This document shows, one piece after another, positions 32,794 through 44,280 of a stretch of DNA of 64,000 bases. Within the stretch, counting starts at the first letter, position 1; every line of letters starts with the position of its first letter. The notes below the pieces were generated by a model. The model saw only the letters and a program-made list of their open reading frames with translations. It did no database searches and was not told the DNA's origin. Location of the stretch: NCBI GenBank assembly GCA_027563935.2, contig CM050454.1, positions 74,234,596-74,298,595 on the forward strand, written 5' to 3'. The position numbers were made by a program, and so were the translations under genes. Origin of the DNA: Costus lasius (lineage: Eukaryota > Streptophyta > Magnoliopsida > Zingiberales > Costaceae).

Positions 32794-34825
32794 TGTTGGT
32801 GTATATGCCCTACAAACCAATGTATGGACATGGTCAGGCATTGCTTGAATGTACTTTGATAGAATTAATGAAATTGATATAATCAATAAAGGCATGGTCG
32901 TTATTATGCAGATTGCTTTACCTGCGTTGATGTATTGAATTGCATATATAATGTCCCAGGAGTTTGGATTGGATCCATTCTCACAAGCTATCCCCAGTCA
33001 AGGTACCTTAGCAGATATGGGACAGCTTTGGTACATGTGAGACTGGTGTATGGGCTGGTTAGGTGCAGGGCACAGTAACGCAGACATACAGGTGCATTGG
33101 ATGCACTGGAGTGATCCACCGTGAGGATTGACTTGTCTAGTCAACGAGTCAATCTCACATGCAAGAGGTTTGCATTGATCCTTAGACTTGAGGTATTCAT
33201 GTCTAGATTTGATGATGGGTATGCTTTAATACAGTCTTATGTCTCTCCGTAATTGGGAGATCAAAACGACTGTCATTGGGCATGTCATAAATCATGTAGA
33301 GACATGGATGACTAATAGTAGGATTTGCCCCTTCCATATTGGAAGCATGATATCCACCTCGGGGCGCCCCACCTTATTGGTGCATGACAGGAATGTGTGG
33401 CCACACTAGTTAAGTCATGACCAATGCATTGGATAATAAACTTGAGACTATTCCAATGGCAGGATATCAGTTTAGGCAAAGGGATCTAGAATGCATGGGA
33501 ATCCTCGTTGCTGGTTAGGAGTCGTTGCCATAATGACTTAAGTCCTATGACATGGGTAGTAGTGATGTGTTGCTAGATACCCCTCACTACTTATGATGTT
33601 TACATCATTGCCATCGTCATATGGATCCTACGGGGTCACACGCAATAGACTCTTGACGTTGCTTTAATCAGAAGCCTTTGGATCAAGTTATTGGATAACT
33701 TGGATCCATTTGGAAGATTTCATCAGCGCCAATGGGCCTGATGAGTTGGAAGAAAGTTATTGGAGCCAAACTTCATTTTTGGCAGGTTGACCCGAAATTG
33801 ACCTAGATTGGTCACATTTGGATTAGGGTTGCATTAGATTGGATCTAATGGCTTAATCAACCCATGCCATGAAGTTTGGGCTAGCTCATTATCCAATGAG
33901 GCCCAATAACTAGTTATGAAGAAGAGGTATAAGCAAATAAGGGTATAATGGGGAAGAATTTCACCCCATTGGCGCCAAGGGCATAATGGGGTGAAGTGGG
34001 CGCATGTTGCTTCATAAGGAAGCATTAGGCGCCTCCCCCTTTGATCCCTTGATGGTATCTTGCCTCTATGGTAAGTATTGGGGCTGATATGGCTTGATGG
34101 CTCTTTTGGAAAGAGCATAGGCGCATATATCAAGTGGGATAAGATTTATGGAAAAGTCTTGGAGACTTTCCTTATCTCCAAACCCCAATTCACCCCAAAC
34201 TATTTGCTTGGCCGAATTCTTCATGCTTGTTGCGCCTAGTCCTTCTCCTTGGATGGAAAGAATGCCTCTAAGGCATGTCTTGGGCTGATATGGCTATTGG
34301 GCAAATAAGGATAGGTTGAATGAGGTTTATGGCAAAGTCTTGGAGACTTTCCTTACCACAAACCCCTCTCATCCTAACCGCCCACTTGGCATGATCCTAG
34401 TCATTGCCCTAGCCGCCCCTTGTCCTATTAATAGGACCCTTGCCGCCCTCTCTTGTGGTGGTTGGTTCGATTCCTTGGAGGTGTGAACAAACATAGAGAG
34501 GTGTGAGCTAGGGCAAAGGGCGACAACATCATGGTGGCGCAACCTTCCTCCTCTTTGTAGCCGCAAGCCTTCTTCTCCTTCTTCTTCTCTTGGCGTAACT
34601 TGGAGAAGGGCTTGGTGGTGACATCTCTTGGAGAGAATTGGAAGTTTAAGGTGGTGACAACTTGAGGGCTTGGAGCTCTCCTTCTTCCATCAAAGGCGCA
34701 AGCAAGTTCTTCTTGTTCTTCTTCTCATCTTCTTGGCGCAAGGATTCTTTGAGCTTGGTGGCGTCTTCTTGCCACAAGCCCTCATCATCCCTTGGCCATA
34801 GGCGCACCTTGGAGGTGGCGCAAGC
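32794..34825 (+). repeat. 3' LTR of element E, first part
   Basis: Matches 25707-27738 of the 5' LTR. Stops at CAAGC (34821-34825), the duplication made by insertion of F; resumes at 63580. Confidence 0.97.
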
Positions 34826-35079
34826 TGTAAGATCCAAGGATCTTAAGTCCTGGTAAGTATTATTTTGATTTAAATAAAATCATTGATTGTGGATATTACG
34901 TTAAGCAGTATTGGATGTTAATTAACTAGCTTATTGGATGTTAATTAACTGGCTTATTGATTGTTAATTTGTAATTAATTGATTAGAGTTTATTGGTTGT
35001 TAATTTATAATTAATTAATTAGAAATTTATTGGTTGTTAATTTGTAATTAATTAAATAGACCTTATTGGATGTTAAGTT
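34826..35079 (+). repeat. 5' LTR of element F, first part
   Basis: Matches the 3' LTR from 60730. From about 34910 it consists of A/T-rich imperfect repeats of about 30 bp built on TTATTGGTTGTTAATTTGTAA. Stops at AAGTT (35075-35079), the duplication of G. Confidence 0.95.
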
Positions 35080-36785
35080 TGAAAGAAACCCTTATTAAGG
35101 GGGTGAAACCCTAAACATGCGCATCTAGCAAGCATGACGGAAAAAGGGTTTCGAAAAGATCGTATATGACAACCATATGATCAACTTGAAGCTATGAGTT
35201 TAGATCTATACCATAGCCATAGATTGGAGGTCGGCTTGGAAGAAGAGAGCAACTTTGATCTCCTCCAAAAGTTCACACACAAAGGCGATGAAGACTCCCA
35301 ACTTGCGCACCTCTTGTGCTAGCAAAAGTGCCAAGATGTCAATGATCGAGTGTAGGGAAGAGATGAAGACTTCCTTTTGCTTGGCCGGTTCCTCCACTTC
35401 TCGTCAACACCCTCACTTGCTCGAGAGCAAAAATCATTTCCACCAAGCAACAAGAGAGAGGTGTAACCGAAAAACATTAGGGAGACTTCAAGCCATGAAC
35501 GCATATGCGTTTTCATTTTGGAACTTTCCAAAAATGGCAACCATTAAGAGTATGCGTTCATGCGTTCATGTCTCCATGAACCAAACGCAACTCCTTCTCC
35601 CTCTGGAACCATGCGCTCAACCCATGAGCCGGTTCAATACTCTTGGTTCAATAGCGAAACCAAATCAGCCCAAGCATTAAGTCTAGATCAAATTAGACCC
35701 CAAAGTCCAAGATCTGACCATTCATCATCTGACGCTTCTGATCGCATCGATCTAGCATCATCTCTCTCGATCGAAGCTTACCGATCTAAAGCCCTAATCA
35801 ATCAAACATGATCAGACCAGATCTCACTTACAATCAGAGATTAAATCCCTTTAAACTGAACCGAAACAATTCAGTCCACACGATCTGACTTAAGCAAGCC
35901 ATATCACCAAATTGTGCGACCCTAAGGGTTTCCTTTAAATGTCGGTAACGATAACTTTCGTTATCACGATCAGTGAGGGGTATCTAGCAACACATCACTG
36001 TCTCCCGATATAAAGGAAAGAGTCTTCCAAGACTACACCCAAACCATAGCACAAGTGTGAATCAAACTCACGAGGCATGCATGTTTCCTTTGCCACTGGA
36101 TGTTCTTATTGGACAAGCATGTCAAGCCTGTAACTCCAATACGATGAGCATGATTAGATCAGATGAACACAGTCATCTGGGTATGGCCATACACTATCTC
36201 AATCATCTCATATAGGGGGGCCCTTTAGAACATCACACTCCTTGAACAAGGAGACGGCAATCCTTTATCTATCACAAGTGCCCTAACCTGACTCAAGCTC
36301 ACCATCCAAGATAGTCTATAATCATTATGTTTCAAATGATATTGAACTACCTCAAAACAATGACAATCATCATTTAGAAACACAAGTGATCTCAAGTCAA
36401 AGGACATGTGCCACTTGCTGCTTACGAGGATCATTCACATTGTGACAAGCAATGGAATATCCCAGTAGGGTCTGTCCAGTACATCCAATGTACCCATGAG
36501 TCTACATCTTATTCCATGCTCGAAGCATCCTATAAGATTAGCACACATATTAGTCTCAATCATATCAAGGTTGTCTCAGGTTCACCAAGATATCTCGACT
36601 AAGGACATATAGCCTGTCAGCCTAGCTGAACAGCTTTGAGACATTATTCAGAAGTACACTTATTACAGCAGATAAGGTAACAACCTGAATAATAACCATG
36701 CCTTTATAAACACAAGAGTTTATTACATGATACTTATTACAATCCCAAAGGCCTCAAACATTAGCCTTAAGGGCATACCCCAACA
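35080..36785 (-). repeat. 3' LTR of element G
   Basis: On the minus strand starts TGTTGGGGTATGCCC at 36785 and ends GGTTTCTTTCA at 35080. The start is like A's, the end is unlike A's and nearer B's. Contains the conserved block with GAAA-loop hairpin (35914-35999). Confidence 0.96.
35914..35999 (-). promoter_or_regulatory. Conserved LTR block plus GAAA hairpin (G)
   Basis: Block at 35972-35999 (minus strand), then GATAAC-GAAA-GTTATC, then GGGTCGCAC at 35914-35922. The loop differs from A and B (GTAA) and H (GTGA), yet all are GNRA loops. Confidence 0.6.
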
Positions 36786-36786
36786 A

Positions 36787-36796
36787 TCTCCCACTT
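36787..36796 (-). other. Polypurine tract of element G
   Basis: Minus-strand AAGTGGGAGA, one base from the 3' LTR. Confidence 0.9.
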
Positions 36797-36805
36797 GCAC
36801 TTAAT

Positions 36806-39800
36806 CTAATGGTTGAGAAATCTCAAACCCATATTATTACAGTGCTGCTCATCCTTCTGCTGCGCCAGAGGCTTGGTAAGCGGGTCTGCCAGATTGTCAT
36901 CTGTATGAACCTTGCATATTTTGATCTCGCCTCGATCAATGATCTCCCGGATCAAGTGAAACCGTCTCTGTATGTGTTTGGACTTCTGGTGCGACCGTGG
37001 TTCCTTTGCTTGTGCGATTGCTCCAGTGTTATCACAGAAGATAACCAAAGGATCAGCACTCGAAGGAACGACACCAAGTTCTCTCACGAACTTACGAATC
37101 CACACTGCCTCCTTGGATGCTTCCGAGGCTGCAACATACTCGGCTTCTGTTGTGGAATCAGCAACAGTTGACTGTTTGAAACTCTTCCACACCACTGCTC
37201 CACCATTCAAGCTAAAAACATAGCCTGATTGCGATCGGAAATCATCCTGGTCCGACTGGAACGAAGCGTCAGTATATCCCTCTATACTGAGTTCTTCCTG
37301 ACCACCATATATCAAGAACATATCTTTGGTCCTCCGCAGATATTTTATAATGTTCTTGACTGCAATCCAGTGCGCCAAACCTGGATTACTTTGGAATCGA
37401 CTGGTCACGCTTAACCCGTAAGCGACGTCTGGGCGAGTACATAACATCGCATACATGATGGACCCAATAGCCGAAGCATAAGGCGTATTGTCCATTTCAT
37501 CTTTCTCAGTCTGTGTTTGTGGACACTGACTCTTCGAAAGATTCAGACCATGTCTGACTGGAAGATATCCACGTTTAGAATTCTCTAAATGGAATCTCTC
37601 CAGGACCTTATCGATGTAAGTACTCTGGCACAGCCCGAGAAGCCTCTTAGATCTATCCCGGTAGATCTTCACACCTAACACATAGGCTGCTTCTCCTAGA
37701 TCTTTCATCTGGAAACATTTTCCTAACCATGCTTTAACAGCATGCAGTTCAGGAATATCATTTCCAATGATTAAGATATCATCGACGTAGAGGATTAGGA
37801 ATGTAATTACGCTCCCACTAAACCTCTTATAAACACACGGGTCATCTTCGTTCTTGATGAAACCAAACTCAGAGATTGATTCATCAAAACGAATATTCCA
37901 GCTCCTAGATGCTTGTTTCAATCCATAAATGGATTTCTTTAACTTGCATATTTTATGACGATCTGCTGGATTAGTGAAACCCTCAGGTTGTGTCATATAC
38001 ACATCCTCATCCAGATTTCCATTAAGGAAAGCTGTCTTCACATCCATCTGCCAGATCTCATAATCATAATATGCAGCTATCGCGAAAAGAATCCGAATAG
38101 ACTTGAACATAGCTACAGGTGAGAAAGTTTCATCATAATCTATCCCGTAGATTTGTTTGAAACCTTTCGCAACTAGCCTGCCTTTATAGGTAACCACGTT
38201 ACCATCCATGTCAATCTTCTTCTTGAAGATCCATTTACAGCCTATAGGGATTACTCCCGGAGGCGGATCAACCAAATCCCAGACTTGGTTATCTGACATG
38301 GAGTCCATCTCGGCTCGCATAGCATCAAGCCATCTAGCTGACTCCGGTCCACTGACCGCATCCGCATAAGTTAGATTTAGGGGTACATCATTATCAATGA
38401 CGTAGACTCCGTCATAGCGCTCAGGCTGTCGACGGATCCTTCCCGATCTTCGCGGTTCCCGTGTTATCTGAGCCTCAGGTTGTTCAATAACCTGATCTAC
38501 CGGCTCAGGCTCATCCAACTGTGCTTGACTACTTTGTCCTTCCTCTGGATTTTCATCCAGCTTTATTTCTCTCCCATTGGCCTCTTGCAGAAGAAACTCC
38601 TTCTCAAGGAATATGGCCGTCCGAGCAACAAAAACTTTGTTCTCCTTGGGATCGTAGAAATAATAACCCTTAGTTTCCTTAGGGTAACCGACAAAGATGC
38701 ATTTGTCAGATCTGCTCTCTAGTTTCCCAGAGGCGAGCTTTTTGACATAAGCCTCGCAACCCCAGATCCTGATAAATGTCAAGCTTGGCTGTTTCCCATA
38801 CCATAATTCATATGGCGTCATTGAAACTGCCTTAGATGGCACTCGGTTTAGTACCTTTGCAGCTGTTTCCAGTGCAAAACCCCAAAAGGAGTATGGAAGA
38901 GTGGCCTGACTCATCATAGAACGAACCATATCAAGTAACGTTCTATTTCTCCTCTCGGACACACCATTCCATTGCGGTGTTCCTGGCGGAGTGAGCTGTG
39001 AGATAATCCCACACTCCTTCAGATAGTCAGTAAATGCATGACTTAGGTATTCTCCACCTCGATCAGAACGAAGTGCCTTGATATTTCGGCCTAGCTGATT
39101 TTGTACTTCATTCTTGAACTCTTTGAACTTGTCAAAAGATTCACTTTTATGTCTCATTAAATAGACATACACATACCTACTGAAATCATCAGTAAAGGTA
39201 ATGAAGTACTGATAGCCACCTCTGGCATGTTTACTAAATGGCCCACACACATCACTGTGTATAAGGTCAAGTAAACCTGAAGCCCTTTGACCTTTCTTAG
39301 AAAAAGGTGACTTCGTCATTTTACCCATTAAACAAGCTTTGCATGTATCAATCTCCTTATAGGAGAATGATCCCAGCAGTCCATGATCATGCAACCGCTT
39401 AATGCGCTTCTCGTTTATATGGCCTAAACGACTATGCCATAGCAAGGTGCTGTCATCAGCATACTTGGCTTTCTTATTATCAATGTTTTGTATAGAATAT
39501 TCCATGTCCAACATGAATAACCCATTGTTGATTGAACCAGTTGCATACACAATATTATCATAAGATAAAACACACTTTGAAATTTTGCATTCAAAGGCAA
39601 ATCCTTTCCTGACAAGAGCAGGAATAGAGATAATATTCTTCGTGATACTTGGTACAAAATAACAATTGTTTAATTCTAATACAATGCCAGATGGTAAAGA
39701 AATGAAATAGTCTCCTACAGCAACAGCAGCAACCCGTGCCCCGTTTCCAACTCGTAGGTCTACCTCATGCTGTCCCACCTGCCTTCTTCTCTTGAGTTCC

Positions 39801-40696
39801 TGTACATTTGAACAAATGTGAACTCCACATGCAGTGTCCAACACCCATGAAATAGAAGAAGAAGATAACATGACCTCAGTCACATATATACCTGAGCCAG
39901 AAGCGATGCTTCCCCTCTTATCTCCTTGGAGCGCTTTACAGTCCTTTTTCCAGTGACCCAGCTGGCCACAGTGGAAACACCTGTTATCCTTCGACCGCTT
40001 CACCTTCTGTTTCAGAGCCTTGCTGTAATTCTTGACAGGGGCCTTGCCCTTCTTCCCCTTCTTCTTGTTCCTAGAAGGAACCATCAAGACAGAGGTTGAA
40101 GGCTTACCCTTCAGAGTTTCCTCAGTTGTCAAGAGCATATTCAGCAGCTCTGCCGGCGTGCAATCGATTTTGTTCATATTAAAATTAATGATGAACGCAT
40201 CGAAAGAGGGCGGGAGAGACTGCAGAATAATATCAACAGCAAGCTCCTGGTTGACGGTTTGCCCCAGTTTCTCCAGAGCCTCCTTGTGCCCAATCATCTT
40301 GAGCACGTGAGCTCCCACTGGGCTCCCCTCAGCCAGTTTGCTCTGAAAGAAGAGCTTTGTCAGATTATAGCGTTCTGTCCTCGCCTGTGCAGCATACAGC
40401 ATCTTGAGGTTCACTATAATCTCTATAGCCGACATATCCTCATGCTGACGCTGCAGCGGTGGCGTCATAGACGCAAGCATCAGGCAAGCGACATCAATGC
40501 TATCATTGACGTGCTTTTCATAGGCATCCCGAACCGCCCTTGCGGCGTTCGGAGCGGGCTGCGGCGGTATCGCCGTCTCGAGGACGTACAGTTTCCTCTC
40601 TGCCTTAAGAACGATCTTAAGGTGTCCGAACCAGTCAGAGAAGTTCGGCCCAGCAAACTTCTCCCTTTCCAGTAGGGATCGCACATTGAAGCTCAT
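36806..40696 (-). CDS. gag-pol: Copia gag-pol polyprotein of element G (intact)
   Basis: Open frame of 1,296 residues from ATG (40694-40696) to TAG (36806-36808), nearly identical to A. Gag with intact CCHC knuckle (CFHCGQLGHWKKDC near residue 240), protease LDTAC, integrase HHCC and DX35E (HSDVCGP, RSDRGGEY, NGVSERR), reverse transcriptase YVDD, RNase H TDASFQSD, TEAEY and CDNTGA. Small differences from A include Val for Gly in SRYVYVYL and two extra residues near VPLNLTYADA in the integrase C-terminal region. A spliced message could begin at 42711 (ATG GCT ATG) and add ten residues. Candidate source of proteins for defective relatives. Confidence 0.96.
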   Translation of the reverse strand: MSFNVRSLLEREKFAGPNFSDWFGHLKIVLKAERKLYVLETAIPPQPAPNAARAVRDAYEKHVNDSIDVACLMLASMTPPLQRQHEDMSAIEIIVNLKMLYAAQARTERYNLTKLFFQSKLAEGSPVGAHVLKMIGHKEALEKLGQTVNQELAVDIILQSLPPSFDAFIINFNMNKIDCTPAELLNMLLTTEETLKGKPSTSVLMVPSRNKKKGKKGKAPVKNYSKALKQKVKRSKDNRCFHCGQLGHWKKDCKALQGDKRGSIASGSGIYVTEVMLSSSSISWVLDTACGVHICSNVQELKRRRQVGQHEVDLRVGNGARVAAVAVGDYFISLPSGIVLELNNCYFVPSITKNIISIPALVRKGFAFECKISKCVLSYDNIVYATGSINNGLFMLDMEYSIQNIDNKKAKYADDSTLLWHSRLGHINEKRIKRLHDHGLLGSFSYKEIDTCKACLMGKMTKSPFSKKGQRASGLLDLIHSDVCGPFSKHARGGYQYFITFTDDFSRYVYVYLMRHKSESFDKFKEFKNEVQNQLGRNIKALRSDRGGEYLSHAFTDYLKECGIISQLTPPGTPQWNGVSERRNRTLLDMVRSMMSQATLPYSFWGFALETAAKVLNRVPSKAVSMTPYELWYGKQPSLTFIRIWGCEAYVKKLASGKLESRSDKCIFVGYPKETKGYYFYDPKENKVFVARTAIFLEKEFLLQEANGREIKLDENPEEGQSSQAQLDEPEPVDQVIEQPEAQITREPRRSGRIRRQPERYDGVYVIDNDVPLNLTYADAVSGPESARWLDAMRAEMDSMSDNQVWDLVDPPPGVIPIGCKWIFKKKIDMDGNVVTYKGRLVAKGFKQIYGIDYDETFSPVAMFKSIRILFAIAAYYDYEIWQMDVKTAFLNGNLDEDVYMTQPEGFTNPADRHKICKLKKSIYGLKQASRSWNIRFDESISEFGFIKNEDDPCVYKRFSGSVITFLILYVDDILIIGNDIPELHAVKAWLGKCFQMKDLGEAAYVLGVKIYRDRSKRLLGLCQSTYIDKVLERFHLENSKRGYLPVRHGLNLSKSQCPQTQTEKDEMDNTPYASAIGSIMYAMLCTRPDVAYGLSVTSRFQSNPGLAHWIAVKNIIKYLRRTKDMFLIYGGQEELSIEGYTDASFQSDQDDFRSQSGYVFSLNGGAVVWKSFKQSTVADSTTEAEYVAASEASKEAVWIRKFVRELGVVPSSADPLVIFCDNTGAIAQAKEPRSHQKSKHIQRRFHLIREIIDRGEIKICKVHTDDNLADPLTKPLAQQKDEQHCNNMGLRFLNH

Positions 40697-42556
40697 GGTG
40701 TTCGTTGCTGCAGTTATCTACAACAATGCAAGAACAGCAAGGTTAGTATCAATGTTCAGAATCAATCCAGGACTTAAGAAAGATTCTTTTCTCACTATTT
40801 TGTCTGACTGAAAAATCCAGTAAACAGTCCGAAAGAGTAACACTCTTTTAGTGAGATGGGATCCAGATTTCATACTTGGTCTCCGCGTCCCGCTCAGGCG
40901 AGATAAGATGCACAGAGATGACAAGCACTAATTTCTGGTAGGCTGTCCCAGCCAATCGCCAACCCGTGCGATTCCCCTTCATCTGGGCAATCCAGCAGAC
41001 TGTGCCAACTGAGTTGGTACAACACAGTCTCTGATCCCACAGATGGCTGCCTCCATGTGCTACCATATGCGCCACATATGTAGCCTACATGGTCAAGCTG
41101 ACCTGACCTACTCCCTGGACCACCACGTGCTATGCTGAGCAACGAGAAGGGATAAATCCCTACTCTGTAACACGCAGGTGTAATCGCGCACCGTCTGAAG
41201 ATAGATGGACGTGCCCACTGAGTGGGTTCAACACGGCTCCAACGATAGTCAGAACAGTGAGGTTTCGCGTCAGAAGGCATTACGAGCTTGATATGTTAGC
41301 GTTGGATTTTAACGGTCTTTTATCTTCTTACTATCAGGCATATCCTATGGCTATAGCAGAAGATAAACACATGCAATTCTAATTATATAAGCAATAAATA
41401 GAAAGCATGATCTTATGTGGTAAAAGCCCATGAACCCTAGAAAGACCTTAATTTTACTTAAGTCTTCACTTGAGCTCTTTTGCATCTCATCTGGTCCAAC
41501 CCAGGGCCCTAGCGCCAAGAGCACCTCAGGTGCGCCACCAGGTGAATGCCCCTCTAGGATGTGTGCCTTTATGCTCTTGTCTAATCAAAAACATTTTGAT
41601 CTATCTAGACAAGCTTTGACTCGCAGGTCAATTATACAATAAATTAATAAAAAAATGTGATTCGCAGATCACAATAATATTAACTTGTAATTTACCAGGC
41701 ACGCAGGCCCCAGCACAGCACACATTAGGGCAACCCACATAAGATTAAATAAACAAGCATATGGTATCAAAACAACATGTGATCCATTCATGAAATTAAA
41801 TTTTGAAAAACCCCATGGTATCAATTTTAATTTCCTTATGTGCTCTACAACCTTACAATGGTCCATTGATAGGGATCCACTCATCCATCTAGTCAGATCC
41901 TCTGCCCTTGCATGCACCGAGTCCTAACTGACCCGTGTTGACCTAATGGTCAACCATGCATGCGCCAAGGGCTGAACCACCTTCATGAGTTTTGGCAAGC
42001 GGGTGTGACCCCGGGCTTAACTCATGTGTGTTCAGTAGTTGTCTCAACCAGACCTCGCTACACGCCCTGGATGCAGTCGACCTATAGCCACCTCGTGCTT
42101 GCGCACAGGTGCTATCTGGTCAACCCATCTAGGCTGTCAGATGGTCTGATCAGACTAGTTGGATCTAACCTAGAAGATGCTTTCAACCCCATCAACCCAT
42201 CTAAGGATTTATAGTAGGGGCACCTTAGATCTAAGTAGGCGCGCAAGATGTAAGTTTTATAAAACATCTAGAACATGCGCAAACAAACAAAACAACATGC
42301 TTCACTTGAGAACATAAGATATATCTCATATCTAGCATATTGATAACCCTTAGATCTAAGGGGAGTCCCCTTCAAGGGGGAGCGCAAACTTTAGGGGGTC
42401 CCCTTCAAGGGGGAGCGCAAACTTCATGTAACCATGATACAAGCGCAAACATAGCCAATGTAAACCATGCATCATGAAAACAAAGCATCAAGTAAGCGCA
42501 ACATGTATGGATCACAAACACTTCAAAGCAATCATATAGATCATATCGAAAGCCTA
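40697..42556 (-). other. Untranslated leader of element G
   Basis: No credible gene. Same plan as A: palindrome GTCTGATCAGAC (42144-42155), the conserved structured block (about 40850-41285), and acceptor-like GCATTGTTGTAG ending at 40718 on the minus strand. Confidence 0.75.
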
Positions 42557-42568
42557 GCTCTGATACCA
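42557..42568 (-). other. Primer binding site of element G
   Basis: Minus-strand TGGTATCAGAGC, two bases from the 5' LTR; initiator tRNA-Met. Confidence 0.95.
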
Positions 42569-42570
42569 AT

Positions 42571-44275
42571 TGAAAGAAACCCTTATTAAGGGGGTGAAAC
42601 CCTAAACATGCGCATCTAGCAAGCATGACGGAAAAAGGGTTTCGAAAAGATCGTATATGACAACCATATGATCAACTTGAAGCTATGAGTTTAGATCTAT
42701 ACCATAGCCATAGATTGGAGGTCGGCTTGGAAGAAGAGAGCAACTTTGATCTCCTCCAAAAGTTCACACACAAAGGCGATGAAGACTCCCAACTTGCGCA
42801 CCTCTTGTGCTAGCAAAAGTGCCAAGATGTCAATGATCGAGTGTAGGGAAGAGATGAAGACTTCCTTTTGCTTGGCCAGTTCCTCCACTTCTCGTCAACA
42901 CCCTCATTGCTCGAGAGCAAAAATCGTTTCCACCAAGCAACAAGAGAGAGGTGTAACCGAAAAACATTAGGGAGACTTCAAGCCATGAACGCATATGCGT
43001 TTTCATTTTGGAACTTTCCAAAAATGGCAACCATTAAGAGTATGCGTTCATGCGTTCATGTCTCCATGAACCAAACGCAACTCCTTCTCCCTCTTGAACC
43101 ATGCGCTCAACCCATGAGCCGGTTCAATACTCTTGGTTCAATAGCGAAACCAAATCAGCCCAAGCATTAAGTCTAGATCAAATTAGACCCCAAAGTCCAA
43201 GATCTGACCATTCATCATCTGACGCTTCTGATCGCATCGATCTAGCATCATCTCTCTCGATCGAAGCTTACCGATCTAAAGCCCTAATCAATCAAACATG
43301 ATCAGACCAGATCTCACTTACAATCAGAGATTAAATCCCTTTAAACTGAACCGAAACAATTCAGTCCACACGATCTGACTTAAGCAAGCCATATCACCAA
43401 ATTGTGCGACCCTAAGGGTTTCCTTTAAATGTCGGTAACGATAACTTTCGTTATCACGATCAGTGAGGGGTATCTAGCAACACATCACTATCTCCCGATA
43501 TAAAGGAAAGAGTCTTCCAAGACTACACCCAAACCATAGCACAAGTGTGAATCAAACTCACGAGGCATGCATGTTTCCTTTGCCACTGGATGTTCTTATT
43601 GGACAAGCATGTCAAGCCTGTAACTCCAATACGATGAGCATGATTAGATCAGATGAACACAGTCATCTGGGTATGGCCATACACTATCTCAATCATCTCA
43701 TATAGGGGGGCCCTTTAGAACATCACACTCCTTGAACAAGGAGACGGCAATCCTTTATCTATCACAAGTGCCCTAACCTGACTCAAGCTCACCATCCAAG
43801 ATAGTCTATAATCATTATGTTTCAAATGATATTGAACTACCTCAAAACAATGACAATCATCATTTAGAAACACAAGTGATCTCAAGTCAAAGGACATGTG
43901 CCACTTGCTGCTTACGAGGATCATTCACATTGTGACAAGCAATGGAATATCCCAGTAGGGTCTGTCCAGTACATCCAATGTACCCATGAGTCTACATCTT
44001 ATTCCATGCTCGAAGCATCCTATAAGATTAGCACACATATTAGTCTCAATCATATCAAGGCTGTCTCAGGTTCACCAAGATATCTCGACTAAGGACATAT
44101 AGCCTGTCAGCCTAGCTGAACAGCTTTGAGACATTATTCAGAAGTACACTTATTACAGCAGATAAGGTAACAACCTGAATAATAACCATGCCTTTATAAA
44201 CACAAGAGTTTATTACATGATACTTATTACAATCCCAAAGGCCTCAAACATTAGCCTTAAGGGCATACCCCAACA
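42571..44275 (-). repeat. 5' LTR of element G
   Basis: 1,705 bp, partner of 35080-36785. Followed on the plus strand by AAGTT and the resumed F LTR. Confidence 0.96.
42703..42711 (-). other. Candidate mini-exon with AUG and splice donor (G)
   Basis: Minus strand ATG GCT ATG followed by GTATAG (donor GT at 42702-42701). Joined to the acceptor ending at 40718, it reads in frame through ATA ACT GCA into the gag ATG at 40696 with no stop. Confidence 0.5.
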
Positions 44276-44280
44276 AAGTT

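Larger units (their letters stand above)
35080..44275 (-). mobile_element. Element G: full-length Angela-type Copia element, apparently intact
   Basis: 9,196 bp on the minus strand with perfect AAGTT duplication (35075-35079 and 44276-44280), inserted in F's 5' LTR. LTRs 1,706 and 1,705 bp with about five substitutions and one 1-bp indel. Priming site, leader, open gag-pol and polypurine tract are all in order. Of the four coding Copia copies it is the only one in which I found no disabling change. Confidence 0.97.
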
